Shown here piece by piece: positions 62,120 to 64,000 of a stretch of 64,000 nucleotides of DNA. The notes under the pieces are model-generated. The model saw nothing but the letters and a program-made list of their open reading frames with translations. It ran no database searches and was not told the DNA's origin. Source of the DNA: CAMLIZ01 sp966212505 (GTDB lineage: Bacteria > Pseudomonadota > Gammaproteobacteria > Burkholderiales > Burkholderiaceae_C); the NCBI GenBank assembly GCA_966212505.1, contig CBIHRS010000005.1:129550-193549 (forward strand), in the 5' to 3' direction. A program made the translations under genes and the position numbers. How positions within the stretch are numbered: the stretch's first letter is position 1; every line of letters starts with the position of its first letter.

Positions 62120-62122
62120 GGC

Positions 62123-63772
62123 TCAGGGGCCGATGCGGCGATAGACCGAGACCACCTCGTCCTTGTCGCGGATTCGGCGCTCCCGGCCCAGCAGGCGCCA
62201 GCCGGCCGGCGTCTCCTGAATTCCCGGCAGCAGCAGCAGCGGGCAGTTGCCGCGGGTCGATTCGAAGCGGCCGTCGACCCGCAAGCCGCCGAAGTCTTCC
62301 AGCGCCGCCAGCTGCGAGCGGGTCAGCCCGGGGGCGGCGAGGCATTCGTTGGGCGCTACGTGGCGTGCGACGCGACCGACCCACTGGCGATAGCTGCGGC
62401 CATGATCGAGCAGCGGCAGCCACAGCGTCATCAGCAGCAGCCAGCACAGGGCCACACCGCTGGCCGGGAGCACGAGGCTCTTCCACATGGCCTGACGATG
62501 GCGCCCGGTGCGCCACCGCACCAGCCACAGCCACGCCAATGTCCCGACGACGGCCACGGCGAGCTCCAGGGGGGAGAACAGGGCCTTGAAGTCGGGCGCC
62601 AGGCGGGCGACGTTGGCGGCAGGCTTGGCGGGTACGCCGGTCTGCACGGCAACGTAGATCACCCACATCGTCGCCGCGCATACGGTGAAGAAGAAGACGG
62701 AGAACCAGTCGATCGCGGCCGAGGTGCTTCGCTGCAGCGTGGGCAGTGCAAAGGCTGCCAGCACGGCAAGCGCGGGCAGCGCCAGCATCAGCGCACGGTC
62801 GGAGCCGCCCATTGCAACGCAGGAGCCCATGGCCACCAGCACCATGCCCAGCGGCAGGGCCAGATGGGGTTGCCGCAGGTGCTTTCGCCAGCGCCAGATC
62901 GTCCACAGCGCGAGCGCCCAGGCCGGCCACAGAAACCAGAGGAAGAGCCGGAGCAACTGCTTCAGCTGGGTGAAGTCAGGCTGGAAGTACCAGCGCAGCG
63001 CCCAGGTGTGCAGCAGGGCTGCCGCCAGCGCCGACAGCAGCGTGCCGGCAGCCACCCAGTGCCAGAAGCCACGCGGGCTGTTGCTGGGCCGCATCAGGTG
63101 CAGCCAGGTACCCACCACGCCCATGCCCAGGGCCATGGCAGGCGCGCCGCTCGCGGCCAGCAGTGGAAGGGACAGCAGCACGGCGTACTGGGCCCGCTGT
63201 CGTCTGAAAGCGGCCGCCGACAACCCCCACAGCAGCAGGCTCACCGAGAAGAGCTGCACCAGTTCCGGCGTGGTCTCGTGGCCCAGCTGCAGCAGGCCGA
63301 GCGAGGCGATCAGGGCGAGCAGGGCACCGTCGGCCAGTGCACGGGCATAGTCCACTGCCTTGGCCTCCCCGCCGAAGGCAAAAGGAAGCGGCTGCGCGGC
63401 CTCGGTGCGCGCGAGGTGGAAGGTGGTGTACCAGGTCAGCACCAATGTCAGCGTCAGCAGTCCGGCGAAAGCGAACCGGGCGGCCAGCGCGGCATCCATC
63501 ACCGGCGACAGCAATGCGATGAACAGGGCGCCCAGCCAGTGGGGCAGCACGGCGGTGTCGACCGGCAGCCCGGCCACGGTGGGCGTGATCCAGGAGGTCT
63601 TGCCTTGCGCGATGTTGAGCATGTAGCCGAACGCCGCCTGGTCGGCGCCTTTCCATGGGTCGCGGCCGAACAGGCCGGGCAGCACGTAGGCGGCGCAGAA
63701 CAGCAGCAGCGCCAGGCGCGGCAGGCGCTGCACTTCGCGTTGGCTGACGAGGGCGGGATTGGGTGAGGTCAC
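62123..63772 (-). CDS. Large integral membrane protein, glycosyltransferase-39/ArnT-like
   Basis: This 549-residue protein starts at GTG 63772. It has about twelve TM helices and a soluble C-terminal part (about 480-549). The N-terminal LLLFCAAYVLPGLFGRDPWKGADQAAFGYM, with an acidic pair after TM1, resembles the GT-39/PMT and ArnT families, which use polyprenyl-phosphate sugars. The C-terminal ECLAAPGLTRSQLAALEDFGG region is not one I recognise. It may modify lipid A or another surface polymer, but this is only a family-level guess. It converges with phoR, whose stop is 4 bases away. Confidence 0.7.
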   Translation of the reverse strand: MTSPNPALVSQREVQRLPRLALLLFCAAYVLPGLFGRDPWKGADQAAFGYMLNIAQGKTSWITPTVAGLPVDTAVLPHWLGALFIALLSPVMDAALAARFAFAGLLTLTLVLTWYTTFHLARTEAAQPLPFAFGGEAKAVDYARALADGALLALIASLGLLQLGHETTPELVQLFSVSLLLWGLSAAAFRRQRAQYAVLLSLPLLAASGAPAMALGMGVVGTWLHLMRPSNSPRGFWHWVAAGTLLSALAAALLHTWALRWYFQPDFTQLKQLLRLFLWFLWPAWALALWTIWRWRKHLRQPHLALPLGMVLVAMGSCVAMGGSDRALMLALPALAVLAAFALPTLQRSTSAAIDWFSVFFFTVCAATMWVIYVAVQTGVPAKPAANVARLAPDFKALFSPLELAVAVVGTLAWLWLVRWRTGRHRQAMWKSLVLPASGVALCWLLLMTLWLPLLDHGRSYRQWVGRVARHVAPNECLAAPGLTRSQLAALEDFGGLRVDGRFESTRGNCPLLLLPGIQETPAGWRLLGRERRIRDKDEVVSVYRRIGP

Positions 63773-63804
63773 TCGCGGATGATGCAAGAAAAACAGCGGG
63801 CAAC

Positions 63805-63828
63805 AAAAAAGGCAGCCAAGGCTGCCTT
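63805..63828 (-). terminator. Rho-independent terminator of rpmE2
   Basis: AAGGCAGC (63809-63816) pairs with GCTGCCTT (63821-63828) around a 4-base loop. On the minus strand the stem is followed by TTTTTTG, 20 bases after the rpmE2 stop. Confidence 0.9.
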
Positions 63829-63848
63829 CTTCACGGGTGGTCCCAAGC

Positions 63849-64000
63849 TTACTTCTTGAGGCCGACCTTGGCGAACTTGTTGCGGAACTTCTCGACGCGG
63901 CCACCCAGGCTGTCGACGCTCTTCTGCGTGCCGGTGTAGAACGGATGCGTCTCGCTGGTGGTTTCCAGCTTGAACAGCGGCAGTTCGCGGCCGTCGTCCA
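63849..64000 (-). CDS. rpmE2: 50S ribosomal protein L31 type B, C-terminal part (5' end off the window)
   Basis: The frame runs into the right edge, so only about 50 C-terminal residues are seen: DGRELPLFKLETTSE, then THPFYTGTQKSVDS, GGRVEKFRNKF and final AKVGLKK. This is the type B (zinc-independent) L31 pattern; no CxxC is visible in this part. Type B L31 often replaces the zinc form under zinc limitation. A terminator follows. Confidence 0.95.
   Translation of the reverse strand, partial: DDGRELPLFKLETTSETHPFYTGTQKSVDSLGGRVEKFRNKFAKVGLKK

Overview
The window is a dense, GC-rich chromosomal segment of a betaproteobacterium. It most likely belongs to Burkholderiales, in the Rubrivivax/Piscinibacter/Rhizobacter neighbourhood; this is inferred from gene content and order, not from a search. 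Supporting signs are EF-P with Arg32 next to its EarP rhamnosyltransferase, the surE-pcm-nlpD-rpoS string, the carAB-greA-DUF4149-yhbY-rlmE-ftsH-folP-glmM-pst order, and an HU gene beside tRNA-Val. I see no rRNA operon, insertion sequence, prophage or CRISPR array.

Layout. 1-863 is the end of a secreted M6-type protease. 896-2896 holds a PAS-LuxR regulator divergent from a two-subunit 3-oxoacid CoA-transferase, with three TACGTA motifs between them. 2912-6239 is a divergent pair: an ABC_sub_bind periplasmic protein and a TonB-dependent receptor of lower GC. 6234-10469 is a tightly overlapping minus-strand operon: a ThDP enzyme, an SDR, and two 268-residue citrate synthase/citryl-CoA lyase-like proteins that both lack the three catalytic residues. 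This is the best candidate for an undescribed system. 10798-13925 carries a hybrid sensor kinase and pyrD. 13979-20581 carries rpiA and a complete RND efflux pump. 20536-26264 carries mnmC, efp, earP and uvrC. 26251-31102 carries a TonB-like lipoprotein, pgsA, a tartrate-dehydrogenase-like gene, HU, tRNA-Val and ppiD. 31171-35793 carries a small protein, tRNA-His, a two-component system with a multi-pass kinase, and a quinone oxidoreductase.

35888-39426 is surE-pcm-nlpD-rpoS. 39461-43653 carries a PolB-type exonuclease, a CWC protein, rlmD, a BAX-inhibitor family protein and a DMT exporter. 43876-50474 carries carAB, greA, a DUF4149 protein, yhbY and rlmE. 50667-54827 is ftsH-folP-glmM, with a sigma-32-like promoter before ftsH. 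54832-62119 is a phosphate module: a fasciclin-domain lipoprotein divergent from pstSCAB-phoUBR, with Pho-box repeats in both orientations between them. The window ends with a large membrane protein and the 3' part of rpmE2.

Most of the window is core metabolism, translation and stress genes. The accessory-looking parts are 2912-10469 and the two-component system near 31.6-34.7 kb. All calls rest on reading motifs and context by eye; no homology search was run.
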